This document shows, piece after piece, positions 19,147 through 28,920 of a stretch of DNA of 64,000 bases. The notes beneath the pieces were generated by a model. The model ran no database searches. It saw nothing but the letters and a program-made list of their open reading frames with translations, and was not told the origin of the DNA. The position numbers and the translations under genes were made by a program. How positions within the stretch are numbered: position 1 is the first letter of the stretch; each line of letters begins with the position of its first letter. Origin of the DNA: Microbacterium enclense (lineage in GTDB: Bacteria > Actinomycetota > Actinomycetes > Actinomycetales > Microbacteriaceae); assembly GCF_001456955.1 (NCBI RefSeq), contig NZ_KQ758468.1:372001-436000 (forward strand), written 5' to 3'.

Positions 19147-20385
19147 GTGCCGCACTCCGCCCCCTCGTTCGCCCGCGCCGCGTGGGTCGACCCCGAGGCG
19201 GCATTCCTGCACCTGTTCGCCGACGCCCCGCACGCCTTCTGGCTCGACGCGGGTCCGGCCGCCACCGCCGGATGGAGCTGGATGGGCACGGGGCACCTCG
19301 ACGCGTCGTCCCACCCGATGGAGCAGGATGCCGCGGCATCCGGTGCCCTCGCCGGCGAAGCCGGTCCGTTCCGCGGCGGATGGGTCGGCTGGCGCACGTA
19401 CGAGGGCGAGGGGGCGTGGCTGCGCGTCGACGCGATGCTCGCCTTCGACCACGCGTCGCGGCAGGTGTTCGCCATCGGCGACCCGGCGCTCGCCGAGCGC
19501 ACCGCCGACGCCCCGGCGCCCCGAGACGTCGCCCCCGCCGACGATCGCGGCGTGGCATCCGCCCGCGTCACCCCCGAACGCTACGCCGAGCTCATCGCCG
19601 CGTGCCGCGACCGCATCCGCGAGGGCGACGCCTACCAGCTGTGCCTCACCACGCGCTTCACCGTCGCCGGGCCCACGGATGCGCTCGCCGTATTCCGGCG
19701 GCTCCGCCGCGCGTCGACCTCGCACCACGCCGGCTTCGTGCGCATCGCGGAGACGACGTTGGTGAGCGCGTCGCCCGAGCGCTTCCTCGAGGTGCGCGGC
19801 GGCGCCGTGCACACGCACCCGATCAAGGGCACCCGTCCTCGCGCGGCCGATCCGGCGCGCGATGCGGCCCTCGCCGACGACCTGCGGACGGATGCCAAGG
19901 AGCGCGCCGAGAACGTCATGATCGTCGACCTGATGCGCAACGACCTCTCGCGCGTGTGCGAGCCGTCGACGGTGGGCGTCGACCGGCTGCTCGAGGTCGA
20001 GAGCTACCCGCACGTGCACCAGCTCGTCAGCGAGGTGTCGGGCCGGCTGACGGTCGGCACGACGATCGGCGCGCTGCTCGACGCCACGTTTCCGGCCGGC
20101 AGCATGACCGGTGCGCCGAAGGAGTCGGCGATGCACATCCTCGCCGACCTCGAGGCCGCCCCGCGGGGACTGTACTCGGGGGCGTTCGGGTGGATCGGCG
20201 ACGACGGTGCCGCGGATCTCGCCATGGTGATCCGCAGCATCGTCGTACACCCGGATGCCGCCTGGGTCGGCGCCGGGGGAGGGATCACGTGGCGGTCGGT
20301 CGCGGCATCCGAGGTCGCCGAGGTCGGGATCAAGGCGCGCGCCCCGCTCGCGGCCCTCGGGGCCGAGGTGCCGCCCGGGTGGTGA
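19147..20385 (+). CDS. pabB: Aminodeoxychorismate synthase component I
   Basis: Converts chorismate plus ammonia (from a PabA glutaminase) to 4-amino-4-deoxychorismate for folate synthesis; 412 aa. The chorismate-binding domain is clear: [16 protein letters not shown], the PIKGTRPR motif with catalytic-type K227, [19 protein letters not shown], and [18 protein letters not shown]. Lys in PIKGT is the PabB mark; anthranilate synthase has [23 protein letters not shown] and GGGITWRS close the domain. No glutaminase gene is next to it, so PabA must be encoded elsewhere. Confidence 0.92.
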   Translation: MPHSAPSFARAAWVDPEAAFLHLFADAPHAFWLDAGPAATAGWSWMGTGHLDASSHPMEQDAAASGALAGEAGPFRGGWVGWRTYEGEGAWLRVDAMLAFDHASRQVFAIGDPALAERTADAPAPRDVAPADDRGVASARVTPERYAELIAACRDRIREGDAYQLCLTTRFTVAGPTDALAVFRRLRRASTSHHAGFVRIAETTLVSASPERFLEVRGGAVHTHPIKGTRPRAADPARDAALADDLRTDAKERAENVMIVDLMRNDLSRVCEPSTVGVDRLLEVESYPHVHQLVSEVSGRLTVGTTIGALLDATFPAGSMTGAPKESAMHILADLEAAPRGLYSGAFGWIGDDGAADLAMVIRSIVVHPDAAWVGAGGGITWRSVAASEVAEVGIKARAPLAALGAEVPPGW

Positions 20386-20398
20386 CGCGCGGTTCCGA

Positions 20399-20404
20399 TA
20401 GCCT
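20399..20404 (+). promoter_or_regulatory. Candidate -10 for leuS
   Basis: TAGCCT lies just after pabB. Transcription would begin near 20,411, leaving about 40 nt before the leuS start. No -35 is convincing. Confidence 0.35.
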
Positions 20405-20450
20405 GGACGCTGGCCTCGCGGCCTCCCGACTCACACGATTGGCTTTCCCC

Positions 20451-23024
20451 GTGTCTCAGAACTCCGCACCCGACGCCCGCGACGGTGGCTTCGACACCCA
20501 CGCCATCCAGGCGAAGTGGCAGCAGGCGTGGGCCGAGAAAGACCCGTTCCGCGCCGGCGGCGACGACGACACCCGTCCCCGCAAGTACGTGCTCGCGATG
20601 TTCCCGTACCCCTCGGGCGACCTGCACATGGGGCACGCCGAGAACTACCTCTACTCCGACATCGTGGCCCGGTTCTGGCGTCACCGCGGCTACAACGTGC
20701 TCAACCCGATCGGGTGGGACTCGTTCGGCCTGCCCGCCGAGAACGCCGCCATCAAGCGCGGCGCCGACCCCGTCGAGTGGACCTACGCCAACATCGCCCA
20801 GCAGAAGGCGAGCCTGAAGGACTACGGCGTCTCGTTCGACTGGAGCCGGGTGCTGCACACCAGCGACCCCGAGTACTACCGCTGGAATCAGTGGCTGTTC
20901 CAGAAGCTGTACGAGAAGGGCCTGGCGTACCGCAAGGACGCACTGGTCAACTGGGACCCGGTAGACCAGACCGTGCTCGCCAACGAGCAGGTGCTGCCCG
21001 ACGGCACCTCGGAGCGCAGCGGCGCCGTCGTGGTCAAGAAGAAGCTGACGCAGTGGTTCCTGCGCATCACCGACTACGCCGACCGCCTGCTCGACGACCT
21101 GAACCAGCTCGAGGGCTTCTGGCCGAGCAAGGTCATCCAGATGCAGCGCAACTGGATCGGCCGCTCGGTCGGCGCCGACATCGAGTTCGAGATCGAGGGC
21201 CGCGACGAGAAGATCACGGTCTTCTCCACGCGCCCCGACACGCTGCACGGCGCGACGTTCTTCGTCGTGGCGCCCGAGTCCGACCTCGCGGCCGAGCTCG
21301 CGGCATCCGCTGATCAGGGCGTGCGCGAGACGTTCGAGGCGTACCTGGCGCAGGTGCAACGAGCGACAGACATCGAGCGTCAGGCCACCGACCGCCCCAA
21401 GACCGGCGTGTTCCTCGGCCACTACGCGATCAACCCCGTCAACGGCGAGAAGCTGCCGATCTGGGCTGCGGACTACGTGCTGGCCGACTACGGTCACGGC
21501 GCCGTCATGGCCGTGCCCGCGCACGACCAGCGCGACCTCGACTTCGCCCGCGCGTTCGACCTGCCCGTCAAGGTGGTCGTCGACACGAACGCCCCGATCA
21601 CGGGGGCGATCCCGGTCATCGAGCTGAACGACGACGGCGTGCCGATCGACCCGCTGGGCGACATCGACGACCTCGACCCGGTGAAGACCGGCATCGCGCT
21701 GACCGGTGACGGTCGCATGATGAACTCGGGCTCGCTGAACGGACTGTCCAAGCGTCACGCGATCGCCCGCATGATCGAGGAGCTCGAGGCCAAGGGCGTC
21801 GGCCGTGCGGCCAAGACCTACCGCTTGCGCGACTGGCTGATCTCGCGCCAGCGCTACTGGGGCACGCCCATTCCGATGCTGCACGGCGAAGACGGGTCGA
21901 TCACGCCCGTGCCGGCCGACCAGCTGCCGGTCGTGCTGCCCTCTGTCGAGGGTCTCGACCTGAAGCCCAAGGGCACCTCGCCGCTGGGAGCTGCGACCGA
22001 GTGGGTGCAGGTCACCGACCCCGAGACGGGTCAGACGCTGCTGCGCGACCCCGACACGATGGACACCTTCGTCGACAGCTCGTGGTACTACCTGCGCTTC
22101 CTGTCGCCGAACAGCGAGACCGAGGCGTTCTCGGGTCGCGAGGCGGCGAAGTGGGGTCCGGTCGACTTCTACATCGGCGGTGTCGAGCACGCGATCCTGC
22201 ACCTGCTGTACGCGCGCTTCATCACCAAGGCGCTGTTCGACATGGGCCTGGTGGAGTTCACCGAGCCGTTCTCGAGCCTCATCAACCAGGGCATGGTCAT
22301 CCTCGACGGCGCCAAGATGTCGAAGAGCAAGGGCAACCTCGTGCTGTTCCAGGAGGAGCTCGACGCCCACGGCGCCGACGCCCTGCGCGTCGCCCTCGCC
22401 TTCGCGGGCCCGGTGGAAGACGATAAAGACTGGAACGACGTCTCGACCACGGGGGCGGCGAAGTTCCTCGCCCGCGCCCTGCGCATCGCGCACGACGTCG
22501 ACAGCGAGACCGACGTCGTGTGGGCCGAGGGCGACAAGGCGCTCCGCCGCGCGACGCACCGTCTGCTGGCCGAGGCGTCGAACCTCGTCGAGCAGACGAA
22601 GTTCAACGTCGTCGTTGCGCGCCTGATGGAGCTGGTCAACGTCACCCGCAAGACCATCGACGGCGCGGCCGGCGCGAGCGACCCCGCCGTGCGCGAGGCC
22701 GCCGAGGTCATCGCGATGACCCTCGACCTGTTCGCGCCGCACACGGCCGAAGAGATGTGGCAGACGCTCGGCTACGACGGCTTCGTGGGTCTTACGACCT
22801 GGCGTCAGGCCGACCCGACCCTGCTCGTCGAAGACAACGTCGTGGCCGTCGTGCAGATCGACGGCAAGGTGCGCGGCACGCTCGAGGTCTCGGCCAAGAT
22901 CGGCGCCGACGAGCTGGAGAAGCTCGCCCGCGCCGACGAGAAGGTGCGCCGGGCGCTGGGCGAGCGCGAGATCGTGCGCGCGGTGGTGCGCCCGCCGAAG
23001 GTGGTCAGCTTCTCGACGAAGTAA
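20451..23024 (+). CDS. leuS: Leucyl-tRNA synthetase
   Basis: Class I synthetase charging tRNA-Leu, 857 aa. The HIGH motif is HMGH at residues 59-62 in [16 protein letters not shown], and KMSKS is at 622-626. The inserted editing domain contains [13 protein letters not shown] and [16 protein letters not shown], with the conserved Asp that clears misacylated tRNA. The GTG at 20,451 is chosen because the aligned N-terminus ([20 protein letters not shown]) begins soon after; an in-frame TTG at 20,439 is an alternative, and neither has a clear ribosome binding site. The gene ends beside a stem and tandem repeats. Confidence 0.97.
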   Translation: MSQNSAPDARDGGFDTHAIQAKWQQAWAEKDPFRAGGDDDTRPRKYVLAMFPYPSGDLHMGHAENYLYSDIVARFWRHRGYNVLNPIGWDSFGLPAENAAIKRGADPVEWTYANIAQQKASLKDYGVSFDWSRVLHTSDPEYYRWNQWLFQKLYEKGLAYRKDALVNWDPVDQTVLANEQVLPDGTSERSGAVVVKKKLTQWFLRITDYADRLLDDLNQLEGFWPSKVIQMQRNWIGRSVGADIEFEIEGRDEKITVFSTRPDTLHGATFFVVAPESDLAAELAASADQGVRETFEAYLAQVQRATDIERQATDRPKTGVFLGHYAINPVNGEKLPIWAADYVLADYGHGAVMAVPAHDQRDLDFARAFDLPVKVVVDTNAPITGAIPVIELNDDGVPIDPLGDIDDLDPVKTGIALTGDGRMMNSGSLNGLSKRHAIARMIEELEAKGVGRAAKTYRLRDWLISRQRYWGTPIPMLHGEDGSITPVPADQLPVVLPSVEGLDLKPKGTSPLGAATEWVQVTDPETGQTLLRDPDTMDTFVDSSWYYLRFLSPNSETEAFSGREAAKWGPVDFYIGGVEHAILHLLYARFITKALFDMGLVEFTEPFSSLINQGMVILDGAKMSKSKGNLVLFQEELDAHGADALRVALAFAGPVEDDKDWNDVSTTGAAKFLARALRIAHDVDSETDVVWAEGDKALRRATHRLLAEASNLVEQTKFNVVVARLMELVNVTRKTIDGAAGASDPAVREAAEVIAMTLDLFAPHTAEEMWQTLGYDGFVGLTTWRQADPTLLVEDNVVAVVQIDGKVRGTLEVSAKIGADELEKLARADEKVRRALGEREIVRAVVRPPKVVSFSTK

Positions 23025-23034
23025 GCGTCGATAG

Positions 23035-23088
23035 CCGGATGCCACGTCGGCCGGCTCTCTGCGGAGGGTCGGGCGGCGTGGCATCCGG
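23035..23088 (+). terminator. Hairpin after leuS
   Basis: CCGGATGCCACG (23,035-23,046) pairs perfectly with CGTGGCATCCGG (23,077-23,088), starting 11 bases after the leuS stop. There is no T tract. It may terminate leuS transcription or protect the 3' end. Confidence 0.5.
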
Positions 23089-23141
23089 TGTTTGTGTGAC
23101 GGTGCCATGAGGGGGCTGTCGGAGCCTCACGGGCTTCTCAC

Positions 23142-23260
23142 ACGAATGCCACGTCCCCCGGCGCTGTGCGTCTCGCGGGGTCGCGGAATCCGGTGTGACG
23201 AATGCCACGTCCCCCGGCGCTGTGCGGTTCACGGGGTCGTGGCAACCGGCGTCGTGCCGC
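23142..23260. repeat. Two tandem 56-bp units downstream of leuS
   Basis: A 29-base segment starting ACGAATGCCACG is present at 23,142-23,170 and again at 23,198-23,226. The 56-base units are otherwise similar (TCTCGCGGGGTCGCGG against GTTCACGGGGTCGTGG). Each unit can fold: in unit 2, TGCCACG pairs with CGTGGCA around a CCCC/GGGG stem. The region from 23,025 to 23,285 holds no gene. Confidence 0.85.
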
Positions 23261-23285
23261 TCCCCGCGTGCAGAACGCGGCGTGC

Positions 23286-23783
23286 TCATGGCGCGAGCCG
23301 ATAGACGCGGCCGTCGCGGCTGCGCACGAGGAGTCCGGCGTCGACGAGGTGGCGGCGCATCGACACGGGGTCGTCGACCATGACAGCGAGCTTCTCCGTC
23401 ACCTCGGTCTCGGTGACCGTCCGACCGGGCGTCATCAGGCGCTCGGCGATATGCGCGAGCACCGCCTCGCGGTCAGCCGCGCGCGATGGATAGACCGTCA
23501 ACCGTCCGTTCGCGAAGAAGCGGTCGACGCCGGCGGGTCGCACCGCCGACGGCACCGCCGCGAGAGCGCTGCGGAAGACCTCCGCTTCCACGCGCCAGCC
23601 ACCGTCGATCGGCGCGACGAGACGCGCCGACTGCAGAGTGTCGAGCACGCGGCGGCGCCGGCCGGGAGACAGCGGGGCCAGGGCCATGTCGATGGAGTCG
23701 CCGAGCACGAGGTGCGCGTAGACCTCGCGCGCCCGGTCATCGGCGAGGGCTGCGACGATGCCGCGCCAGGAGTTCTCGGACAT
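23286..23783 (-). CDS. DUF2087 domain protein with winged-helix N-terminus
   Basis: A 165-aa protein. The N-terminal 85 residues (IVAALADDRAREVYAHLVLG, then RRRVLDTLQSARLVAPIDGGW) look like an ArsR-type winged helix. The C-terminal part matches DUF2087: DRFFANGRLTVYPSRAADRE, VTETEVTEKLAVMVDD and MRRHLVDAGLLVRSRDGRVY. DUF2087 is often joined to transcription-factor or acetyltransferase domains. A DNA-binding regulator is the best guess; no target is evident. It is convergent with leuS and divergent from comEA, and its ATG lies 6 nt after TAGCCT. Confidence 0.85.
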   Translation of the reverse strand: MSENSWRGIVAALADDRAREVYAHLVLGDSIDMALAPLSPGRRRRVLDTLQSARLVAPIDGGWRVEAEVFRSALAAVPSAVRPAGVDRFFANGRLTVYPSRAADREAVLAHIAERLMTPGRTVTETEVTEKLAVMVDDPVSMRRHLVDAGLLVRSRDGRVYRLAP

Positions 23784-23789
23784 CCGTCC

Positions 23790-23795
23790 AGGCTA
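23790..23795 (-). promoter_or_regulatory. -10 hexamer for leaderless DUF2087 mRNA
   Basis: TAGCCT on the minus strand, 6 nt (GGACGG) before the ATG at 23,783. Confidence 0.55.
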
Positions 23796-23879
23796 GGCGC
23801 GGCTTCTCCCCGGGTCACGGATTCCCGGGCGCATCCACGGATCGGGCGATGTCGACGACGGCGCGCGGGCTCGGCTGTC

Positions 23880-23885
23880 TAGCTT
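23880..23885 (+). promoter_or_regulatory. -10 hexamer for leaderless comEA mRNA
   Basis: TAGCTT followed by 6 nt and the GTG at 23,892. This would drive comEA-comEC. Confidence 0.5.
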
Positions 23886-23891
23886 CGTGCC

Positions 23892-24509
23892 GTGACCGAG
23901 ACACCCCCGACCGACGGAGCGAGCGAGCGCCTGCCGCCGCGCACGCGGCTCGGCATCGGTGCGGTCATCGTGTTGGTGCTGCTGGCGTTCGCGGTCACGA
24001 TCGGCATCGGGATGCTGCGCGGTACGACGGGGACGCAGGTCGTCGAGCCCGTGTCGACGACCTCGTCGACGCCGCAGCTCCCCGCCCAGGTCGGCCTTTA
24101 CGTCCACGTCGCGGGGGCCGTGCGGGACGCGGGACTTTACCGCCTCGACGCCGGCGATCGCGTGGCAGACGCCATCGCGCGGGCGGGCGGCTTCGCCGAC
24201 GACGCGGCCCGCGATGCCGTGAACCTGGCGCGACAGGTTGCCGACGGTGAGCAGATCGTCGTGCCGGTGGTCGGCGCGGAGCCGTCCGGCAGCACGCCGG
24301 ACGGTGGCGCCGGCGATGGATTGATCGATCTGAACACGGCGACCCGTGAGCAGCTCGACACCCTGCCCCGCGTGGGTCCCGCGATGGCCGACCGCATCAT
24401 CGCGTGGCGCGAGGCGAACGGCCGCTTCACGAATGTGGACGATCTGCAGTCCGTGCCGGGCTTCGGTGACAAGATGCTCGCGGCTCTCCGCGACCTGGTG
24501 CGGGTGTGA
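23892..24509 (+). CDS. comEA: ComEA family DNA-binding competence protein
   Basis: ComEA is a membrane-anchored receptor that binds incoming double-stranded DNA outside the cell. The protein has 205 aa: one membrane segment at about 18-38, a linker, an SLBB domain (VGLYVHVAGAVRDAGLYRL) and a C-terminal double helix-hairpin-helix (LIDLNTATREQLDTLPRVGP then FTNVDDLQSVPGFGDKMLA). Its stop overlaps comEC as GTGA. Many actinobacteria keep comEA-comEC-holA without proven natural transformation. Confidence 0.95.
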   Translation: MTETPPTDGASERLPPRTRLGIGAVIVLVLLAFAVTIGIGMLRGTTGTQVVEPVSTTSSTPQLPAQVGLYVHVAGAVRDAGLYRLDAGDRVADAIARAGGFADDAARDAVNLARQVADGEQIVVPVVGAEPSGSTPDGGAGDGLIDLNTATREQLDTLPRVGPAMADRIIAWREANGRFTNVDDLQSVPGFGDKMLAALRDLVRV

Positions 24510-26866
24510 AGGCGCTGCGACGCCGGACGCTCCGCGCGGTCTCGGTCGCGGCGGCGACGTGGGTCGGCGCGGGCGTGGCGACGTCGATTCCGGATGCCAT
24601 CCTCCTCGCTGTCTCCTGCGCTGTCCTGTCCTGCCTGATCACCGCCGTCCTCGTGCGCTGGCGTCATCCGGCGGTCGTGGTCGCCGCCGTCGCGTTGGCG
24701 TGCGCCGCCGCTACGGCGGGGACGGTGGCATCCCTCGCTCCCGTCCGGCCGCAGATCGCTGCGCTGCAGGCTGAGGGCGGTCGCCACCTCGAGCTCGAGG
24801 TGACGGTCACCGGGCGCATCGACGGGTCGGCGGACGGGGGAGCGTGGTTCGACGCGGTGGCCTCGACGGTGCGCGCGGGCGACGCGGCCGTGGCCGGCGC
24901 CATCCCCGCCCGCGTGCTCGTCGACGCCGAGGGCAGATCCGCCCTGACACGGGCCAGCATGGGAAGCGTCGTGGCCGTGACCGGCAGAGCGATCCCGGCC
25001 GAGCCGGGTGAGCGGGCGGCGCTGGTCGTGCGCGCGGGCGCCGTCGTCTCGGCCACGGAGCCGGCCGGCGTCTGGGCGTGGTTCGAGAACCTGCGCGACG
25101 AACTCGTCGCCTCGACGAGAGGACTGCCGCAGCCCGGCGCCGGGCTCGTCCCGGGGCTCGCCGTCGGCGATACGTCGGGTCTGGATGCGGCGACCGAGAG
25201 CGCCATGAACGCCTCGTCGCTCTCGCACCTGACCGCCGTCTCGGGTGCCAACTGCGCGATCGTCGTCGGCGCGGCCTTCGCGCTCCTCGCACTGTGCGGC
25301 GCGTCACGGGGGCTCCGCGTCGTCGGAGCGTTCACCGTGCTCGCCGCCTTCGTCGCCCTCGTCACGCCGGAGCCGAGCGTGGTGCGGGCCGCGGCCATGG
25401 CATCCGTCGCCATGCTCGCGCTCGCCCTGGGGCGCCCCGCCATCGGAATCGCGGTGCTGTCGCTCGCGGTCACCGTTCTGCTGGTGATCGACCCGTGGCT
25501 GGCGCGATCCCTCGGCTTCGCGCTCTCCGCCGCGGCGACGGGCGCTCTGCTCCTGCTCGCTCGCCCGCTGGCCGGCGGACTCGAGCGATGGATGCCACGC
25601 GCCCTCGCTCTCGCGATCGCCGTGCCGACGTCGGCGCAGCTCGTCTGCGGGCCCCTGATCGTGCTGATCGACCCGCACGTGCCGCTCCTCGGCATTGCGG
25701 CGAACCTCGTCGCCGATCCGGCGGCCGCTCCGGCCACCATCGCCGGAGCGCTGGCCTGCATCGCCCCCTTCCCGTGGCTGCGCGACGGGCTGACCGCGCT
25801 GGCGTGGGTCCCGGCGGCGTGGATCGCCGCGGTGGCGCACACGAGCGCATCGGTCGCCGCGCAGAACCTGCCATGGCCGGACGGGCTCATCGGTGCGGCG
25901 TTGCTCGCCCTCGTCGGGGTGGCCGTCTGTCTCGTGATCGTCCGGCCGAGACGTCTGCCCCGCCTGGTGGGCGTCGCCACCGCGGCGATGGCGGTCGTCG
26001 TGGGTCTCGTGCTGGGCGGCGCCGCCGTGCGCACGGTGGCGGGCCCGCTGACGGTGCCGTCGGCCTGGCAGGTCGCGATGTGCGACGTCGGGCAAGGAGA
26101 CGCGACGCTCTGGCGCTCCGGGACCGCTGTCGCCCTGGTCGACACGGGTCCCGCGCCCGAGGCTCTCGCTCGCTGTCTGACGCAGTTCGGCATCGAGCGA
26201 CTCGACCTCCTCGTGCTGACCCACTTCGACCTCGACCACGTCGGCGGTTCGCCCGCCGTGATCGGGTACGCTGCGCTCGTCGTGCACGGTCCCACCGACG
26301 GCGACGCCGACCGGCGGTTGCTCGATCGCTTCGAGGCCGCGGGCGCACGGCTGCAGGAGGCGACGACCGGCACGAGCGGAACGCTCGGCGCGACCCGCTG
26401 GCAGGCTCTCGGACCGCCTCCCCGTGCAGCGCCCGGCAACGATGCGAGCGTCGCGATCGACATCGCCGGTATGGGCTTCCCCCGCACCGTGATGCTCGGA
26501 GACCTCGGCGAACGTTCGCAAGCGGCGTTGCGCACGCGCGTCGACGTCCCCCGCGTGCAGGTCGTCAAGGTCTCGCACCACGGCAGCGCGGATCAGGATG
26601 CCGCACTGTACCGGGCGCTGCACCCCGCGGTCAGCCTGATCGGTGTCGGCGCCGACAACCGGTACGGGCACCCGACGGAGAAGCTGCTGGCGATGGTGAC
26701 CGCCCTCGGCGCGACGGTCGGCCGGACGGACCAGGACGGCGCGCTGGCCGTGTGGGTCGACGGCGACGGCGGCCTCGCGCTGTGGCGGGAACGGGCAAGC
26801 GTCGGAGCTGTCGCCGCCTCGCCCGCTCGTGAGCCTCCGAGACGGGATGTCGGAGCCGGTCGGTAG
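24506..26866 (+). CDS. comEC: ComEC/Rec2 DNA-internalisation channel
   Basis: Polytopic membrane protein thought to pass single-stranded DNA into the cell, 786 aa. The N-terminal part has hydrophobic helices and a soluble domain (LEVTVTGRIDGSADGGAW). The competence domain follows, with VPGLAVGDTSGLDAATESAM, LTAVSGANCAIVVGAAFALL and many helices. The C-terminal metallo-beta-lactamase domain keeps metal ligands in THFDLDHVGG (H573, D575, D577, H578) and VVKVSHHGSADQD, so the nuclease is probably active. It starts at the GTG overlapping comEA. Its stop codon TAG forms the first three bases of the holA -10 hexamer. Confidence 0.95.
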   Translation: MKALRRRTLRAVSVAAATWVGAGVATSIPDAILLAVSCAVLSCLITAVLVRWRHPAVVVAAVALACAAATAGTVASLAPVRPQIAALQAEGGRHLELEVTVTGRIDGSADGGAWFDAVASTVRAGDAAVAGAIPARVLVDAEGRSALTRASMGSVVAVTGRAIPAEPGERAALVVRAGAVVSATEPAGVWAWFENLRDELVASTRGLPQPGAGLVPGLAVGDTSGLDAATESAMNASSLSHLTAVSGANCAIVVGAAFALLALCGASRGLRVVGAFTVLAAFVALVTPEPSVVRAAAMASVAMLALALGRPAIGIAVLSLAVTVLLVIDPWLARSLGFALSAAATGALLLLARPLAGGLERWMPRALALAIAVPTSAQLVCGPLIVLIDPHVPLLGIAANLVADPAAAPATIAGALACIAPFPWLRDGLTALAWVPAAWIAAVAHTSASVAAQNLPWPDGLIGAALLALVGVAVCLVIVRPRRLPRLVGVATAAMAVVVGLVLGGAAVRTVAGPLTVPSAWQVAMCDVGQGDATLWRSGTAVALVDTGPAPEALARCLTQFGIERLDLLVLTHFDLDHVGGSPAVIGYAALVVHGPTDGDADRRLLDRFEAAGARLQEATTGTSGTLGATRWQALGPPPRAAPGNDASVAIDIAGMGFPRTVMLGDLGERSQAALRTRVDVPRVQVVKVSHHGSADQDAALYRALHPAVSLIGVGADNRYGHPTEKLLAMVTALGATVGRTDQDGALAVWVDGDGGLALWRERASVGAVAASPAREPPRRDVGAGR

Positions 26867-26869
26867 GCT
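26864..26869 (+). promoter_or_regulatory. -10 hexamer for leaderless holA mRNA
   Basis: TAGGCT overlaps the comEC stop codon and is followed by 6 nt and the GTG at 26,876. The intervening run of G bases is too near the start to be a ribosome binding site. Confidence 0.5.
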
Positions 26870-26875
26870 GGGGGA

Positions 26876-27913
26876 GTGACTCCGGCCCCTCGACGCGCAG
26901 CCCCTGCGAAGGCGAAGTCGGCCATCCCGCAGGTGTCGTGGCGCAGCCCGCAGCCGGCGCCGATCGTGCTCGTCTCGGGTCCTGAAGAAGTCTGCGCCGA
27001 GCGCGCGACGGCCGGCATCCGGGCCATGCTGAAGAGCGAAGACCCGAGCCTCGAGGTCACCGACATCCGCGCCGACGACTACGCCGCCGGCACCCTGCTG
27101 AGCGTCACCTCGCCGTCATTGTTCGGCGAGCCCCGGCTCGTCCGGGTGACCGGGGTCGAGAAGTGCAGCGACACCTTCCTCACCGAGGCGGTGTCGTACC
27201 TGGCCCACCCGCAAGACGGCGCGACCGTCGTTCTGCGGCACACCGGAGCGAGCGTGCGCGGCAAGAAGCTGCTCGACGGCATCCGATCCGGCCAGGGTGG
27301 CGGCATCGAGATCGCCTGTCCCGCCGTCAAGCGCGACTCCGACCGGTTCGACTTCGCCGTCGGCGAGTTCAAGGCGGCGCAGAAGCGCATCGCGCCCGTC
27401 GCCCTGCGGTCGCTCGTCTCCGCCTTCGCCGATGACCTCACCGAGCTCGCCGCCGCCTGCCAGCAGCTCATCGCCGATGTGCCCGGCGACATCGACGAGC
27501 GTACGGTCGAGCGGTACTACGGCGGTCGCGTCGAGACGTCCGCCTTCACCGTGGCCGACACCGCCATCGCCGGTCAGTACGGGCCCGCGCTGCTCGCGTT
27601 GCGGCACGCCCTGGCATCCGGAGCCGACCCCGTGCCCCTCGTCGCCGCCGTCGCCATGAAGCTGCGCACGATGGCACGCGTCGCCGGCACCCGTGAGTCG
27701 TCTTCGATGCTCGCCCAGCGGCTTGGCATGAAGGACTGGCAGGTCGATCGCGCCCGCCGCGACCTGGTCGGCTGGACGGGCAACACGCTCGGCATGGCCA
27801 TCCACGCCACCGCCCGCGCCGACGCCGAGGTCAAGGGCGCATCGCGCGACCCCGTGTTCGCGCTCGAACGCATGATCACGATCATCGCCACCCGCGCGCC
27901 CTACGGCGACTGA
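26876..27913 (+). CDS. holA: DNA polymerase III subunit delta
   Basis: The delta subunit is the clamp-opening wrench of the clamp loader. The protein is 345 aa, near the family norm. Typical features are the start PAPIVLVSGPEEVCAERATA, LTELAAACQQLIADVPGDID, and the C-terminal clamp-loader-like helical region with VAAVAMKLRTMARVAGTRE. It follows comEC as in most actinobacteria. The GTG start is supported by the hexamer at 26,864 and the conserved basic N-terminus. Confidence 0.94.
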   Translation: MTPAPRRAAPAKAKSAIPQVSWRSPQPAPIVLVSGPEEVCAERATAGIRAMLKSEDPSLEVTDIRADDYAAGTLLSVTSPSLFGEPRLVRVTGVEKCSDTFLTEAVSYLAHPQDGATVVLRHTGASVRGKKLLDGIRSGQGGGIEIACPAVKRDSDRFDFAVGEFKAAQKRIAPVALRSLVSAFADDLTELAAACQQLIADVPGDIDERTVERYYGGRVETSAFTVADTAIAGQYGPALLALRHALASGADPVPLVAAVAMKLRTMARVAGTRESSSMLAQRLGMKDWQVDRARRDLVGWTGNTLGMAIHATARADAEVKGASRDPVFALERMITIIATRAPYGD

Positions 27914-27971
27914 CAGGCGACGGGGCGGAGAGAGCTCTGCCCGGCAGGCCGCCGGGCACCCTCGCCGGTCG

Positions 27972-28217
27972 TCAGGGCCGCGCGAGGTGCCGCGCGAGGA
28001 ACGTCGCCGCCATCAACGTCAGCCGCGGCTCCGCCCGCCGAAGGTCTCTCACGACAGCGACCTCGCCGTGCTCGGGCGTCGATACCGCGGCCGCCCACCG
28101 CATGGCCGGCTCGGGCGGCTGCCCACCCTCCGGAACCTGACCGCCGAACAGCTCCACGAGTCGGTGACGGGGGTCTTCCCGGTCACCGAACATCTTCGCC
28201 GCGCGTTCGCTCTGCAT
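27972..28217 (-). CDS. Small conserved hypothetical protein
   Basis: An 81-aa protein of unknown function. The ATG at 28,217 is chosen because AGGAGGTG, a near-perfect ribosome binding site, ends 4 bases upstream; an in-frame ATG 7 codons earlier has none. Features: MQSERAAKMFGDREDPRHRL, then VELFGGQVPEGG, and a basic C-terminus (VVRDLRRAEPRLTLMAATFL). The reading frame looks like real coding sequence, and I recall similar short actinobacterial proteins, but no function is known. It is convergent with holA. Confidence 0.65.
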   Translation of the reverse strand: MQSERAAKMFGDREDPRHRLVELFGGQVPEGGQPPEPAMRWAAAVSTPEHGEVAVVRDLRRAEPRLTLMAATFLARHLARP

Positions 28218-28238
28218 GTCGCACCTCCTGGCATCCAC

Positions 28239-28612
28239 GCTACGAACGCCGTTGGGTGGAACGCATCCGCCTGAGGGATGAGTCGATGCGACCCCAGACG
28301 CATCCGCATACGTCGGGTCGTCCCCCCGCCTGCGCTGACGAACGGGATCGATGGTGGCACCGCACCGCGAGAGGACCGATGGTGCCCAAGGGAGGAGATT
28401 CGGTCACGGGAGGACCAAGAGGCGCCCGAGCATCCTCCGCTCGCCCCATCTCCTCCGCTCCGCCGCACAGCGCCCGCTGAGCGCCCCCGGACACTCGGTG
28501 CGCGCTGAGGGCGCGTCGCGCCACCGCCGTCCCGCTCAGCCGCGGCGCGTCGCGCAACAGGCGGAGTGCCTCCGCCTTCGACGATCACGCACCATCGCCG
28601 CAGAAACGACGA
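28239..28612. other. Gene-poor stretch with an internal nested hairpin
   Basis: About 370 bases between the small minus-strand gene and the rpsT terminator. Open frames on both strands here are Arg/Pro/Ser-rich, lack ribosome binding sites and resemble no family, so I call none. The one notable structure is the nested GGAGGA hairpin at 28,391-28,456. Confidence 0.6.
28391..28456. repeat. Nested inverted-repeat element, GGAGGA family
   Basis: GGAGGAGAT (28,391-28,399) pairs perfectly with ATCTCCTCC (28,448-28,456). Inside it GGAGGA (28,409-28,414) pairs with TCCTCC (28,433-28,438). The inner stem thus repeats the core of the outer stem, as in the elements at 3,245, 33,721, 37,426 and 46,803. 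Confidence 0.6.
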
Positions 28613-28640
28613 AGCCCGCCCCGCCGAGGCGGGACGGGCT
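28613..28640 (-). terminator. Terminator of rpsT
   Basis: Arms AGCCCGCCCCGCC and GGCGGGACGGGCT pair with one mismatch, 20 bases beyond the rpsT stop on the minus strand. The following TCGTCGTTTC is only moderately T-rich. Confidence 0.7.
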
Positions 28641-28659
28641 GTCGAAGAAGGGAGACGGC

Positions 28660-28920
28660 TCAGAGAGCGGCGACCGCCTTCGCGATGGCCGACTTGCGGT
28701 TCGCGGCCTGGTTCTGGTGGATGACACCCTTGCTCACGGCCTTGTCGAGCTTGCGGGTCGCCGACAGAAGGGCCTTCTCGGCGGCCTCCTTGTCACCGGC
28801 CAGGATGGCCTCGCGGGTGCGACGCACGTGCGTCTTCAGCTCGCTCTTGACGGCCTTGTTGCGCTCGTGCGCCTTCTCGTTGGTCTTGTTGCGCTTGATC
28901 TGCGACTTGATGTTCGCCAC
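28660..28920 (-). CDS. rpsT: 30S ribosomal protein S20
   Basis: S20, an early-binding 16S rRNA protein, 86 aa from the GTG at 28,920, giving [20 protein letters not shown], the expected N-terminus. The rest, [20 protein letters not shown] and [20 protein letters not shown], is standard S20 helical sequence. Longer in-frame starts add non-conserved residues. An AAGA 10 bases upstream is a weak ribosome binding site. A monocistronic unit with its own terminator; the upstream leader of about 110 bases may hold S20 autoregulation. Confidence 0.97.
   Translation of the reverse strand: MANIKSQIKRNKTNEKAHERNKAVKSELKTHVRRTREAILAGDKEAAEKALLSATRKLDKAVSKGVIHQNQAANRKSAIAKAVAAL

Noticed and set aside
19182..20450. 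LeuS extended across pabB
   Set aside because: The frame is open through pabB, but those residues are Arg-rich shadow sequence; LeuS homology begins after 20,451.
20004..23108. Open frame of about 1,030 codons antisense to leuS and pabB
   Set aside because: It mirrors the synthetase codons, has no ribosome binding site or known domain, and runs across two recognised genes and their intergenic region.
28240..28557. Minus-strand frame of 105 codons between holA and rpsT
   Set aside because: Arg/Ser/Gly-rich composition, no ribosome binding site and overlap with a nested hairpin argue against coding.
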